From Austropuccinia psidii (lineage: Eukaryota; Basidiomycota; Pucciniomycetes; Pucciniales; Sphaerophragmiaceae), in NCBI GenBank assembly GCA_023105745.1, contig JALGQZ010000003.1:43238185-43302184 (forward strand): a stretch of 64,000 nucleotides of DNA, written 5' to 3'. Positions 32,931 to 44,774 of this stretch are shown one piece after another; position 1 is the stretch's first letter; every line of letters begins with the position of its first letter. Position numbers and translations under genes: made by a program. Under the pieces are notes generated by a model that did not search any database, was not told the origin of the DNA, and saw nothing but the letters and a program-made list of their open reading frames with translations.

Positions 32931-34819
32931 AAAGAAATGATCAAGTAGCTTTCACCTTTTAATTATTGTTTATTTTACATTTTCCATTTACTTAATTGGA
33001 TTTCAAAGCCATGATAATTTCATTATCATAGATTTTTAAGTTAAATTTGAAAGTTTTTAAGGAATTTTTAAAATATGAGATCCTTTAGATAAAAAATAGA
33101 CTACAATAGTTCGTTTATTCAATACATGTACAATAAAATGCTTTATAGAAAAATTACAGGAAAACAAGTGTTTAGTAATATCTATGTGGGTGGGTACTGT
33201 ATTAGCCCATAACCTTCCAAACCCCATCTCAAATTTTCTCTCCCAGAATTTATGTTTCATGAAACTTGATACTGCATAGTAATAATAATATGAAAATCTT
33301 GAAGAAGGATTATTTAAAGTGGAGTATAGCATATTGAATTCTAAATAAGAGTCCAAGATGCTAATAATTAATTTTCCCTACTCTCAGTCTTCTGAAGTGT
33401 ATTTCTTTTAGTAATAGTAAATTCTTCATTGTCTCACAATGATTGTCCTAAGACATCTATTAATTAAATTCTAGTAAGAGCTTTTGCCAGGGCTTTCATG
33501 AGCTTGAGTGTATCTATTATTTGGGAGAAATATTGAATAGTCAGAAGGAGATATGGCTTTGCATGTTACAGATAATTCAATTTTATTTCATATTGAATAT
33601 TTCAAATAAGGCTTAAAATTCTTCAAAATTCATAAAATAATGAATTTTTCTTTTATTCATCACAATTGAAAGTATGGAATTTCTCTTCATAAATTTCAAC
33701 TTACATGATTTAGTGCTTATTTAGTAAGATGACAGCTTGTGATTAGTAGTGTTGTAAAGATATTAATCACTCTTTTTTTTCCAAAATTAGAACTAAAAAT
33801 AATTAATAATGATAAATCGGATCTTTGAAATAGTTTTCAAAGCTTATGATGGGCCAGAATCTAAACACATAAAAGACTTAAACATGAATTATATTCACTT
33901 TACTTCTCAGAATTCAAACACATGAGCTACTTCAAAATGCCTTAAAATAACTTCCATTCCTCAGAATGAAAATTTATGCAGAATATATATACATAAGTTA
34001 ATATTTTCAATAATTTGGTGAAGATATTAGCTCCTTTTTTAGAGGCCTATGTTAGTATCAAAAGATTATAAGCAGGAATATTATCTCCACCCTTACAGAA
34101 ATCTTTTCCATTGGAAGACAGATTTTCCCGAAACAATTATATAATTCAGTACCTTCCTCAGTTGTTTCCTGGTAGTATTTTCTATGGTAGCCCTAGACTT
34201 ATTTCTGGATACCAAAAAGACATAAAGCATGGATATGAATATCAATTATGTTGCTTAAATGCAAAGAAAGAAATTTTTAACATTTTCTAAGACAGTAAGA
34301 GTATCTCTAAGCTGTACAAGAGGCCACGGAATCTTCTCTTACCTGTTTTTTATGGTCCTCAAGCCCATACCAGGTTGTTTTGAGCCCTTGAAGGAAGAAT
34401 TCATTATAGAAAAATGTTTTTAAATATAGATAAATAATAGCACCACTATTTGAGTTGAGCTGAAGCTCAATCTTGGTGTGATTGCATTTTATGCCTCCAA
34501 TTTGATTTCAATTCACTTACAAATAAGTATATACTGTGGGAAATCCTCATCATTCTAACTAACTCTAACCTTCCTTTCTTTTTGTTCAGTTCTGAAAGGG
34601 TTTACATTCTTTTTTCAATTCTATCCACCATAATCTGGCAGTTTTACTCACTTTTATTAATTGCCTTGAAAATTATTCTGGGTATCTTGTATTAAGGTTA
34701 GCTTTTGAGGCTTTTTGAGAATTTTGTGTTTTTTAACTTTTGGCTGAATTTATCAATCTTTAGATATATGGATAGCTCTTGGGAATTCTGCATCAAGTGG
34801 ATTATTATATTTTCCCTTT
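32931..34819. other. AT-rich DNA without recognisable genes
   Basis: No convincing frame on either strand. It lies just downstream, on the minus strand, of the element C protease piece and may hold its decayed pol, but no RT or integrase motif could be read. Confidence 0.5.
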
Positions 34820-35138
34820 TTCAATTTTGAGACTTTTTGGCCTTATTTCCTGCATCTATACCTCTAGGTGGACCAGTATTCCATCCAATTGCTTTTGGTC
34901 TGGATATTTCAATTCATATTACTCTTTCATAAGATTTTCCCAAGTATTCTATGGTAAAATACTTTTTAAATGGAAAATTTAATTCCAAATTCTCCTTGTA
35001 AGGCCAAACGAATGAAGTTTTGATAATGCAACCAATGAATTAGTTTCCCTCCCAACGCCACTGAGGTAAATTTTCAGTTTTCTGGTGGTGAGTGAACCTT
35101 TGATTTCTATTCTCTCTGGTATAATTCTGAGTTCTTTC
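34820..35138 (-). pseudogene. Element C protease remnant, downstream of B2 insertion
   Basis: On the minus strand from 35138 the sequence reads ELRIIPERIEIKGSLTTRKL then YLSGVGRETNSLVALSK. This spacing is that of the part of Ty3-type retropepsins just after the D-[ST]-G motif. Further on RPKAIGWNTGPPRGID can be read across a frameshift. The other half of the active-site motif lies across B2 at 44779-44790. Assignment rests on pattern and context, not on a search. Confidence 0.55.
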
Positions 35139-36550
35139 TGTCAGGCTGAGTGTATGATGAAGTGGTAATAACAGTATTTACAACCTTAAATATTACTGTG
35201 ACACAGATAATTGTGATTAAAAAGGTTTTAAATGGGGATATAAGGGCTTTACTAAAGTGGAATAGTGGTGGTGAGCACTGTTGAAAGCCCTGGATGCAGT
35301 CTCTCCAGTTGAATTACTATAATAGGAGCTAAAATACACTAATATTTCAATTATTCTTGATTATTTTCCAAGAGTATAGATTTTTTGACAGCTGTACTAC
35401 ATAGGAATTCCAGAGAAGGATGGGGATTCTTTTTCTGGCAAAGAAAAGGCCTCCTTTTATCCTGAAATGGAGTGGAAGGGTCCTCTAGACCATCCATGTA
35501 GAGTAATTGAAGATTTTTCACTTTTGAGTTCTGTCTTGTGGGTTGCACAAGGCCTTTATACTCTGTATTAGTCTCAGATGTGGTTTTGAAACCACATCTG
35601 GGAAGCTTTCCCCAATACAGGGTTAAACATTTGATCTGGGGACCCCACAGACCTCTTCTGACATGTATGATGCGTATAAGGCTTTACAGAACCTGTATGG
35701 GAGCCTAGTATTGAATTAACCATGAGTTGCTGAAGTATAAACAAGACTCTTTTTCTATTTGACACCTCATGATCATAGTTATGGGATAGTATCCCACAGT
35801 AAAGGTGTATTGGCCAATATGTGGGATTTTAGCCTTTAATCTGCTATAGATTTGTCAGTTTTTAATATATTGATATCAAAATTGATTCATTGTGTAGCCC
35901 TGGATGGGATATACACAATGGTACCTCATTTGGTACAGTTGACATTAAATATGGAAATGTTATACCATGTTCAATTTTTATTATCCAGATATATTATTTT
36001 TACAAAATATGTATGGAATTTGTTTGCCCCATAACTTTTGCTATAGATGCAATATGGGAAAATTGATGGCATAAGCAGATAGCCCTAATCTTTCTCTTTC
36101 AAAAATGACCCCACTTTAGGTATCTCACACTCAAAATGTAGAAGCTAGATGGGAGGTGAATAATTCATCCACCCTTATTTGACCTTATTTTGGCCATAAA
36201 GTCTGTAGTTTTGGTGCTAGCTCAATTTGGCTAGTACCATTAGATAGCCCTGACTAAGAGCTTCAATGCTATCACACATTTGCCTGTGTTAAGCCCCTTT
36301 CTCTCAATTACAGATGGAGGTGAAAATTGAGGTTTCTGCTCAGAAACTTCTTTGAGAAGTAACAACTTTATTATTATTAGTCTCATTAGGATGGGACTTG
36401 TATATTTGGAAACAAGTGAGTTTCCTCTTTCTTTTGATACCTTGTGAGCTGCTTGGCTGAGATCCATGTTTTGGTGGTATTTTGCTTTACCATTGATTTA
36501 TGTTATTTGGCTGTCATGCTTGTGCTCTGTTTTTGAGTCACAGGCTGACA
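35139..36550 (-). repeat. Family-B LTR, downstream copy of B2
   Basis: It starts TGTCAGGCTGAGTG and ends GGCTGACA, followed by TACCCTCCCTTC, the complement of the polypurine tract. The CAGATGTGGTTT hairpin is perfect here. TGAGTCA is at 36534-36540. Confidence 0.93.
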
Positions 36551-37314
36551 TACCCTCCCTTCAAAAAAGGCTCATCATTTATGAGACTTTCCAGCCCCCC
36601 TGGAGGCTCTGAATCCTCTCAGGTGAAGGCCACCATCTGGCATTGCATCTTCTACCAACCATTTATCTTTATCTGCTGTTTGGTTCTTGAATCTTACCAA
36701 ATATTGTCTCTGGTCTTTACCATTCAGTATGATCTTCCTGGCCTTGATGAGCGTTTTTAGAGTGCCAGGGGATTCTTCCACCTCCACTCTGTCTTGTGGG
36801 GTGTAGGTCTTGTTCCTGGAGGGGAACTTATTGTATCCTGTCTGGAAGTAGGGTTTGACCAAACCCACTGGGAATACTGGGTGTTTCCTAGATAAATCCT
36901 CTGTAGGTCTAACCTCCACTTCATTTTAGCCTATTAATTTGATGATAGTGAAGGTTCCCGCAAATTAGTCTCTTATTTTCTTTGGCCCCTTGAGGTTATT
37001 AAAGTTGAGTTTAGATACTAACCCTTGGTCCTCTTCTTTGCAGTCTGGTTCTATGTGTGTTTTGTCATACCTCTGTTTGTTGTACTCATTAGCCTCAGAT
37101 ATGCGCTTAGAAGACTTATCACATGCTCTATTCCACATTTCATGGAAGTCTTTTGATGTGGGGTGGATTTTTAGAAGATTGTTCTACAAGTGATCCACAG
37201 GAAATAGGGGGTTCCATCCCTTCTCTACCAGTGAGGGTGATTTCCCTGTTGTGGAGTGCTGGCTGGTCTTTTAGGCCAGTTGGACTGCTGGTAGGAGTGT
37301 GACCCAGTCATGGT
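36551..37314 (-). pseudogene. B2 GPY/F region and chromodomain
   Basis: The frame 36919-36575 reads SRKHPVFPVGLVKPY, then KTLIKARKIILNGKDQRQYL and VRFKNQTADKDKWLVED, ending FRASRGAGKSHK. The GPY/F part upstream (36920-37200) is interrupted by stops. The chromodomain itself is uninterrupted. Confidence 0.85.
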
Positions 37315-38373
37315 TTCATCCTTCATGGTCATTATATTCCATGCAATATGCACATAATTGTCTGTTGATTTCCTCCATTGTCTGGATTATCCTTTCAGCT
37401 AAACCATCTGTCTGTGGATGGTAAGATGTATAAAATACAAGTTTTGGTCCAAGCATGTCATAGAGGTTGGTCCAAAATTCTGATGTGAATTTTGGGTCCC
37501 TATCACTAATGATGATTTGAGGGATTCCACATGTGGATATGATGTTATTCCAAAATAACAAGGCTGTATAAATAGCTGTGTCTTCCTTGTGACATGGTAG
37601 GCAACTTACACTTTTACTATACCTATCCACTATGACTAGTAAATAATTAAAGTTTTCCTTGCTTCCTGGAGCAAGTCCGGTGACCCAGTCCATGTTGATG
37701 GTTTCCCATGGGTGTTTGGGTCCTTCTATATGTTGAAGCAGCCCATATTTCTTCCCATGTTTTCTGTTTGCCTTCTGGAATCTCTCAAAGGTTTTGATGT
37801 ATTCAATCAACTCTTTTTCCAATTGTGGCCACCAAGATGGGATTGCTACCCTCTCTTTTTTCCTGTCTTCACTCATGTGTCCCATATAGGGGAGGTCATG
37901 GCATTCTTGCAGGATCAGGATATGTGGTCTATATCTATAGCTTTGAGGGAATTAGTATGCTTCTCTCTGTGATAAATTAGTCCATCTATAAGCAAAAATT
38001 TATTATTCTTATAGTCCCTCAACCAGGGCTCCTCTAACTGGGATTCCAATTCTGGGCTTCTGTACCTTGGTTGAAAGAGCTGTAACAATATGCCCCACTG
38101 TTTGTTCTTGGCATAAGCTTTGGTGACTGAACTTAAAAAATCATTATGCATTTCTGAGGAACTTATTTGCAATATGCAACTTTCTGTCCCTTCTGGTTCA
38201 GTGTCATCACTGTCTGATTTAGCAAGTTCTTGTGCCCATTCAGAAAATTTGAAGTTCTTTCTGCTGTCTACTTCCATAAAATGGATAGGAATTTTGGCAG
38301 CTACTTCAGGGTCAAAAGCTGGGTTGCTTTGGAAATTTCCCAGTGGCCATCTACTGAGGCCATCTACTTTGTT
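37315..38373 (-). pseudogene. B2 integrase, DDE intact, zinc Cys pair lost
   Basis: The 38277-37915 frame has the linker and start of the zinc region. The 37885-37316 frame has [48 protein letters not shown] and [10 protein letters not shown]. The two zinc-binding Cys, expected as T-C-E-R-C, are both Phe (TFERF), which should disable the zinc domain, while the catalytic triad is complete. Confidence 0.9.
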
Positions 38374-39122
38374 TTAGCTTTTTCCTTCTTTGTATATCAT
38401 GGTCATGTTACCTATGTACTCTTGGATGGCTATTTGCCATCTCAACATGTGTGTATTTGTAGTCTTAATGTTAAGTAAAGACTTCAAGGCTGTGCAGTAT
38501 CTGTAGACTTCAAAGACTGTACCCTCCAAGTAATAATGGATTTTTCCTAGATCCCAGACCAAACATAAGAATTCAGTCTGAGTAGCTCCATATCTGGCCT
38601 CTGAATCTTTCAATTGCCTCGAGATGTAGCATATTACTCCTTCCCTTGGTTTGCCATCCCTCTTTGTCTTTGGCAAAGGGATGCTCCTAGGCCTTGACTA
38701 CAATCTGCAACTATACATAGCTTTAATTGTAGTTCAAAGTCAGGTAATATGGGGACAGGTGCATTAGTGAGTTCATATTTTATCCTCTCATATTCATCCC
38801 TCCTTTCCTTGGTAGTTTCAAAATCTACATCTTTTGAAAATACCTTTTATAGACTACTAGCTATGTGGGAAAATCTCTTGATGTGGTTTCTCTAGTAGCT
38901 AACAAACCCAAGGAAAGATTGCATCTCTTTGATGTTCTTTGGTACTGGTTTTTGCATTGATGCTGCTACTTTGTTCTGATCTATGGCCAGGCTAAGGACT
39001 GAGACTTTATGTACTAGTGCTAATAGCTCTTTTTGGCCAAAATTAAACTTCTTGAGTGAACTTTTCAGATTAATGGGTGTGAATTCACTCAGGACTCTGT
39101 CTATGTACTTCCCATTGTCTTC
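38374..39122 (-). pseudogene. B2 RNase H and RT thumb
   Basis: The frame 38676-38374 includes [37 protein letters not shown] and [14 protein letters not shown], ending YKEGKS. The region 38677-39122 holds the RT thumb and tether with several stops. Confidence 0.82.
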
Positions 39123-39776
39123 CTATGTCTCTGAATATATAATTATATCATCAATATATACCACCATCCAGCCTTCCAATATTTCCTCTTGAAATATTGT
39201 GTCCATCATCCTTTTGAAATGGGCTGGGGCATTTTTGATGACAAATGGCATTCTGGTGTACTCATATAAGCCCATATACCATATAATACTGATTAAATTC
39301 ATGGAGTGTGATTTTAATCCATTCTGGTGAAAGCCTTTCATACAATCCATCTTGGATATTTATTTGGCTTTTGCTAGCTTGTCTAGGGAATGAGGTATCC
39401 TTGGTATAAGGTACCTATAAGCTTTTGTGTAGTTATTCAGCGCTCTGAATTCCCCACACAACCTACATTTTCCATCATGCCAAGTGATAAGGACAGGAGT
39501 GGTGATTTTCACTATTTCATTGTGTCCTATCTTCCTGATGAAATCCATATCTAGAGGTTCATTGATGTGTTTTTCAATTTCTTTCCTAGTTTCCAGGCTT
39601 GCTGGATATGGAGGTGTTCTGAGAATGGGTTGATAAGGTCTCCCCACATCTAGATATAGTTCTATATCATGGCCTCTGATCTTGCCCAAGGGGTCTTCAC
39701 CTATGGAAAAAACTGGTCTATTTCTCCTCAGTATTTTCAGCAAACTGAGTTTTTTGTTTACTGGTGAAGTTAGCAC
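39123..39776 (-). pseudogene. B2 reverse transcriptase, YIDD retained
   Basis: Two frames meet near 39355. 39776-39360 reads KIRGHDIELYLDVGRPYQPI, FIRKIGHNEIVKITTPV and GKCRLCGEFRALNNYTKA. 39350-39123 reads MDCMKGFHQNGL, TRMPFVIKNAPAHFKRMMD and VVYIDDIIIYSET. Both catalytic motifs are intact, in contrast to B1. Confidence 0.9.
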
Positions 39777-40626
39777 TGAATTGGCCCTCTTTTAATCCAT
39801 TCAGCAATTCTTCTAGAGGGTCTTGGTTAGACATCAGGTAAATATCAAGTGAAAAATTTTTTCCTTGTTTGTACCTTTGGTAATTTGCCTGTTTTTACTA
39901 TTGTAAATGTCAATTCCATGAATCCTTTGGTAGTCTGTTCCTTGTAAGAATCCCTGGATGTAAGCATCTTCAAGGACCAAAAAATCTGGGTTTAGTCTGA
40001 TATTACCTTTCCTATTGGGTATGATTATCTCTTTGATAATTGTATCAATGGGGGTCATCTTCCCTGATGCACGTTTGAAGCTCTTTTCCTTTGTTGGAAA
40101 GTTTTTTTTCTCTCAATTGGGGAAGTGGTTTTTGAGTTATTATCTGGCCACTATTGAGCAGTATGCACCACTATCAATGATCAATGGGTGTTGAGAATTG
40201 ACAAGACAAACAGTCATCTTGGTGTATGTCCCATATATATGCTATTCCTCTAGTTGGTGTTACTAGGAAGGTCTGTGAATCTTGTGTGTGTTTACACTTG
40301 TTTTTGTTTTCAGTATCTTGTGGCATTCCTGCTTACAGCTGTATATCCTGAATTTCTAGTTATGTTTCCTCTTGTTACTCCACTATAAATTCCTCTTTTG
40401 GGTCTTGGTCATCATCATAGTTTTCTTTGATGGCATCACCCATAGAGTCTGATTCAGAATCCTGTGTTGGTGATTCTTCCTCTGGAACCTTCTCAATGGC
40501 ATTAAATTTTTTCTTAACCTTTGAACAGTTGTTAGCATAGCTGTCTGTTGACCCACAATTGTGACAAGAGTTTTCCTTCTTGGTCACTTCTTCCACTCTT
40601 TCTTTGAGTTTGTCTTTAATTTCCAC
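39777..40626 (-). pseudogene. B2 zinc knuckle and protease remnant
   Basis: The frame 40626-40375 has SCHNCGSTDSYANNC, a knuckle in which the zinc-binding His is Ser, then an acidic linker (EEESPTQDSESDS). The protease core, around 40100-40330, is broken by stops; its C-terminal part (40058-39834) reads IRLNPDFLVLEDAYIQGFL and YQRIHGIDIYNS. Confidence 0.8.
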
Positions 40627-41645
40627 CCTGAAAGGTTGTTTCTCTTTGAAACTACTGTTTTTTTATGGAGAATATTTTCCTATATTTGTCCTTTTCCTTA
40701 AATCTTGTAAGGTATTGACAGTTTCATCCAGAGTGAAACTGTGGTTTCATGCACATTTTATTTCATTCTGTAGCTCTCCTGGCATATGTGTTGAGAGTCT
40801 GTGATTCCCCATTTGAATGTTCATTTGAGGTTCAATGGCTTTAAGCTTTTTAGACTGTCTAAGACACCACTAATATGGATCTTTGTCCATAGATTACTTG
40901 TCATTTTCAAATGACATGGTCTTGTGCCATATCCAAGTACCATTTCTGTAATTCTGGATTATTTGACTCCTCCACCATGGCCATTTTCTTCTTCCATGTA
41001 TTTCTTTCATTTCTGTGTACCAAATACTAGCATTTTGTTTGAATGCTGTATTTAATCTGGCAGTAATCCAGTAATCTGGTATGCTTGCTACATCAATTAA
41101 GAGTCCATAAATATAATCAACAAGCTCCATGTGATCATATTCTCCTACACCAGCAAATTTGGCCAGCTTGAGGCCTCTGTAAGCTGATTCAGTGCTTCCA
41201 TCTCTGAATAAGTCATGTTATCTCAATCTTGGTATTGTGATGAAAATCTTGTCTTATTATAAAAGAAGAAATCTGGTTTAATGTCCTCTTGGTATAGATT
41301 ATCCAAAGTATGGCCTTGTGGTTGAGGCTTAATGTTTTGGTAGAAATTAAACAATTTGTTTATGTCTTGATACAGACAATCCCTGTCCCTCTTGCAATGG
41401 TATTGTTCTTCAAAGACTTGATTTAGTCTTCTTTTGGTTTCCTCAGTGGCTTTGCTTAATTTAGCACAGCTCTCTTGGATGGCTTTTATTGTTGCATCTT
41501 GTAAGTTTTTCAATTCTTGCAACCTTACATTGCTCCTATGGAGTTCATCAAACTTCTCTTTAGTTTGCACTGCAAATTGGGACATTGGTAACCACAGTTT
41601 ATCACTGTTTAAGTTACTCTCAGTTGTAACAACATTGTGTTCCTT
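40627..41645 (-). pseudogene. B2 gag coiled coil and capsid core
   Basis: 41585-41223 encodes MSQFAVQTKEKFDELHRSNV and a long coiled coil ending with GHTLDNLYQEDIKPD. 41130-40894 encodes MELVDYIYGLLIDVASI, DYWITARLNTAFKQNASIW and RKWPWWRSQIIQ. Frameshifts near 41200 and stops near 40890 separate the pieces. Confidence 0.87.
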
Positions 41646-42422
41646 CTAAGTGGGGGTAATATGTATATTAATAGGGATACTGATTCTAGAAGTATTTACA
41701 GCTATTTCTGGCTCTTGTGTACTTCTTTCACCAAGTACAACAGCTTCTGGATCATTGTGTATGACTCTTTCTACCTGTGGTTGAAAGAGGTCTTGTTTTT
41801 CCCTTTTTATCCTTGTCTTCTCCTGGAAACTACATGGGAATGTGAATAATGGTGACTCTTGGCCACTGATCTGATGTTGCCTGAAAGGTGTGAAGCCACT
41901 GGAGAGTTGGGTTGGTCTACTCCTTGTGAGCCTGAAGGAATCAAAGTAGGCTCTGTCTTGTTCAAGTGTTCTTCTATAGCTTGGATAGTGGCTTGATTTT
42001 CCCTTATCCTGGTTTCCATCTCCTCCAGGATTTTGAACTTCCTGTTGGGATTCCATACTTTGGTGATTACCATAAGATCTTTGAAGGGTATCTCTTTGAG
42101 ACATATCTTCTGGAAACTTGCTCCAAGTTCTTCTCAGTGTGATGCTAGGTTGAATCTCTTGTTGTCCATACTTCATTGGAATATGTCTTTGAGGAGTTGG
42201 TGGAGCTGAAGAACTTGATCCAAATTCTTCTAGTCTTCTGGTTTGAGGTTTCTGTTGAATTGGAAGGTGAATGTCAGAGTGGGTATGATTTTCCTTAGTG
42301 TCTTTCAATCCACTATTGTTTCCAAGGTGTTCAGCTCCAGGTCTTCTGGTTTTTAACAGTCCTTGTCTGTCCTCTGGCTGGTTCCTTGGGATTCCGGAAT
42401 TCATGAGGTGTACAAGGGACAT
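41646..42422 (-). pseudogene. B2 ORF2 N-terminal extension of gag, overlapping ORF1
   Basis: This 258-codon run is open from 42422 to the TAG at 41646 and then continues in the same frame into gag at 41585. It reads GSSSSAPPTPQRHIPMKYGQ, TWSKFPEDMSQRDTLQRSYG, KSSHYPSYRRTLEQDRAYFD, LSSGFTPFRQHQISGQESPL and NDPEAVVLGERSTQEPE. The same blocks appear in B1 in the same frame relative to gag. In B2 this frame, not ORF1, is the intact one. Confidence 0.78.
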
Positions 42423-42771
42423 ATTAGTATTCTCAAGAATTCAAAAACTTTATTTTCTTATGGTATTTACATTTTACTGTGCCTTGTACAAATTTGTTTT
42501 CTAGTGCTTTGGGAAATTTGCCTTTAGAAGTTACAAATGAGTTAATTACTGTAATCTTCCCTGTACAAGTTATCAAGGTTTGTTTACCTTGTATGGAAGT
42601 AGAGTTTCTTGGTTTTCTAGTCCTCCAAGTGGCTATTGGTGTCCATGTTTTGGTGGTGATGAGGCCTTCACTGAACCTTTTTCCTTTGCCCTTGTTTTCT
42701 TCTGTTTCTGAAAGTGCCACTTGTGTATTTCCTTGTGACTTGGTCTCAAGTGGGATGAAATTTTCTTCCAT
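41750..42771 (-). pseudogene. B2 ORF1, damaged, splice acceptor lost
   Basis: Exon 1 (42771-42471) reads NFIPLETKSQGNTQVALSE, GLITTKTWTPIATWR and NKFVQGTVK. The intron position is the same as in B1 (donor GTAAAT at 42470), but the acceptor at 42404-42403 reads AT instead of AG. Exon 2 is broken by stops; its clearest piece, 42073-41807, carries MVITKVWNPN, RENQATIQAIEEHL and PSGSQGVDQPNSPVASHLS, which match B1 ORF1. Confidence 0.65.
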
Positions 42772-43361
42772 TGAATCAAAGGGAATGGCATCTTATTTCA
42801 GTTGATACTTCTTCAAATTCTATTTGCACATCTAAGAATGGCCTTTGGGAAATATATTACTATATTGTGCCCTTGTATTATGAGTTATAATTTAACTCAT
42901 CAATTATACGTCAAAAACACTTCATTTTGGATTTATGGTATAAATTTTGTATCCAATTCCCCACAGATTAACATCTAATCAACAAGTGTAATCTTATAAG
43001 TGGTTCTGTAATGGACAATTGAAATTATAAATGTGTCCAACCATGCCTCTGAAACTGTTATTTGAATTAAAGAGGCTTTCTTTTATTAAAGGGAGAAATG
43101 TATTAAGGGTTTTAAAGTGTTTTGATATTAAAAACAAACCCAAAATAGTCTATAATCAAACCATGTGAAAAATCAAAAAAGAAAAAAGTTGTATATGTTT
43201 AAATACCACTCAAAAGAATTAATAATATATAAAATTTCATATATGTTTTTTTAAGGATTCTGGTTCCTAAAGAGAAAAAATCAATGATTGAACAAGAAAA
43301 TTAAGGAAAAACTCACTTTTTACACCAAAAAAGGCTTAAAAACATGGCCAGGCCATCAAAA
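42772..43361 (-). other. B2 untranslated leader
   Basis: AT-rich, without an open frame. The GC-rich block TTTTGATGGCCTGGCCATGT lies directly inside the LTR (minus strand, 43361-43342), in the primer-binding position. Confidence 0.5.
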
Positions 43362-44774
43362 TGTCAGGCTGAGTCTATGATGAAGTGATGATAACAGTAT
43401 TTAAAACTTTCAATATGACTGCAACATGGATAATTGTGATCAGAAAAGTTTTAAATAGAGATATAAGTGCTTTACTATAGTGGAATAGTGGTGGTGAGCA
43501 TTGTTTAAAGCCCTGGGTGCAGTATCACCAGTTAAGTTACTATCATAAGAGCTAAAATAAACTAAGATTTAGAGTATTCCTGATCATTTTCCAAGAGTAT
43601 AACTTTGTTTGACAGTTGTACTACATAGGAACCCAAGAGCAGGATGGGGATTCCTTTTCTGGCAGAGAAAAGGCCTCCTTTTATCCTTAAATGGGGTGGA
43701 AGGGTCCTCTAGACCATCCATGTAGAGGAATTGAAGATTTTTCACTTCTGAGTGCTGGATTGTGGGTTGCACAAGCCCTGTATACTATTTATTGGGCTCA
43801 GATGTGGCTTTGAAACCAAATCTGGAAGTTTTCCCCAATACACAGTGAAAACCTTCATCTGGGTACCACACAGCCCTCTTCTGATGTGTATGAAGCATAG
43901 AAGGCTGTAAAAAACCTTTATAGAACCCCAGTATTTAATAAATTATGAGTTATTTAAGTTTAAACAAGCTTCTTCATCCATTTTACACCTCATAATCATA
44001 CTTATGGGATAGTATCCCACAGTAAAGGTGTATTGGCCAATCTGTGGGATTTCAACCTCAAAGCTGTTATAGCTTTGTCAGTTTCTAAAATATTACGCTC
44101 AAAATTTGTTCATTGTGTAGCCCTGGATGGGATCTACACAATGGTACCTCATTTGGTATTTTAAACATTAAATATGGCAAAGCTATACCATGTTCAATTT
44201 TTGTTATCCAGATATATGATTTTACAAAATCTGTATGGAACTTGTTTTTCACACAGCTTTTGTTCTACATGTAATATGAGCAACTTAATGGCACCATCAT
44301 ATAGCCCTGATTGTGCTCTTTCCAAAATTACCCCTCTTTATGTATCTCACACTCAAACTGTAGAAGTTAGATGAGAAGTGAATATTTTATTCACCCTTAA
44401 TTGACCTTATTTTTCCATAACTTCTGTATTTTTGGTGCTAGCTCAATTTTGCTAGTACCATTGGATAGCCCTGACTTGGAGCTTCAATTGTAATACTAAT
44501 TTGCTGGGGTTAATCCTCTTTATCTCAATCTTAGATGATAGGTGAAAATTAAGGTTTATGCTCAGCAACTTCTTTGTGCAGGAATAGCTTTGTTATTATT
44601 TGTCCTATGATGATGTGACCTGTATATTTGAAAACAGGGTAGTTTCCTCTTTCTTTTGATACATTTTGTGCTTGTCTGGCTCATCTCCATTTTTTGGTGG
44701 TATTTTTCTCTACCATTGGTTTATGGCATTTTGGCTGTCATGCTTTTGCTCTGGCTTTGAGTCACAGGCTGACA
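43362..44774 (-). repeat. Family-B LTR, upstream copy of B2
   Basis: It starts TGTCAGGCTGAGTC and ends GGCTGACA. TGAGTCA is at 44758-44764. The CAGATGTGG hairpin has mismatches. It is collinear with 35139-36550. Confidence 0.94.

Larger units (their letters stand above)
35139..44774 (-). mobile_element. Ty3/gypsy chromovirus, family B (copy B2), complete but dead
   Basis: LTRs 35139-36550 and 43362-44774 have TGTCAGGCTGAG...GGCTGACA ends. The internal order is the same as in B1. No clear 5-bp target duplication is seen (CTTTC left, ATTCT right; at best a 4-bp GAAT/GAAA). The flanks are two halves of element C's gag-protease, so B2 inserted there. The copy keeps YIDD in RT and DDE in integrase, but it has lost the integrase Cys pair, the His of the zinc knuckle and the ORF1 splice acceptor. 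Confidence 0.93.

Noticed and set aside
33057..33356. 99-codon minus-strand frame in spacer
   Set aside because: Contains a run of Tyr from an ATA/TAA-rich microsatellite-like stretch and has no known domain.
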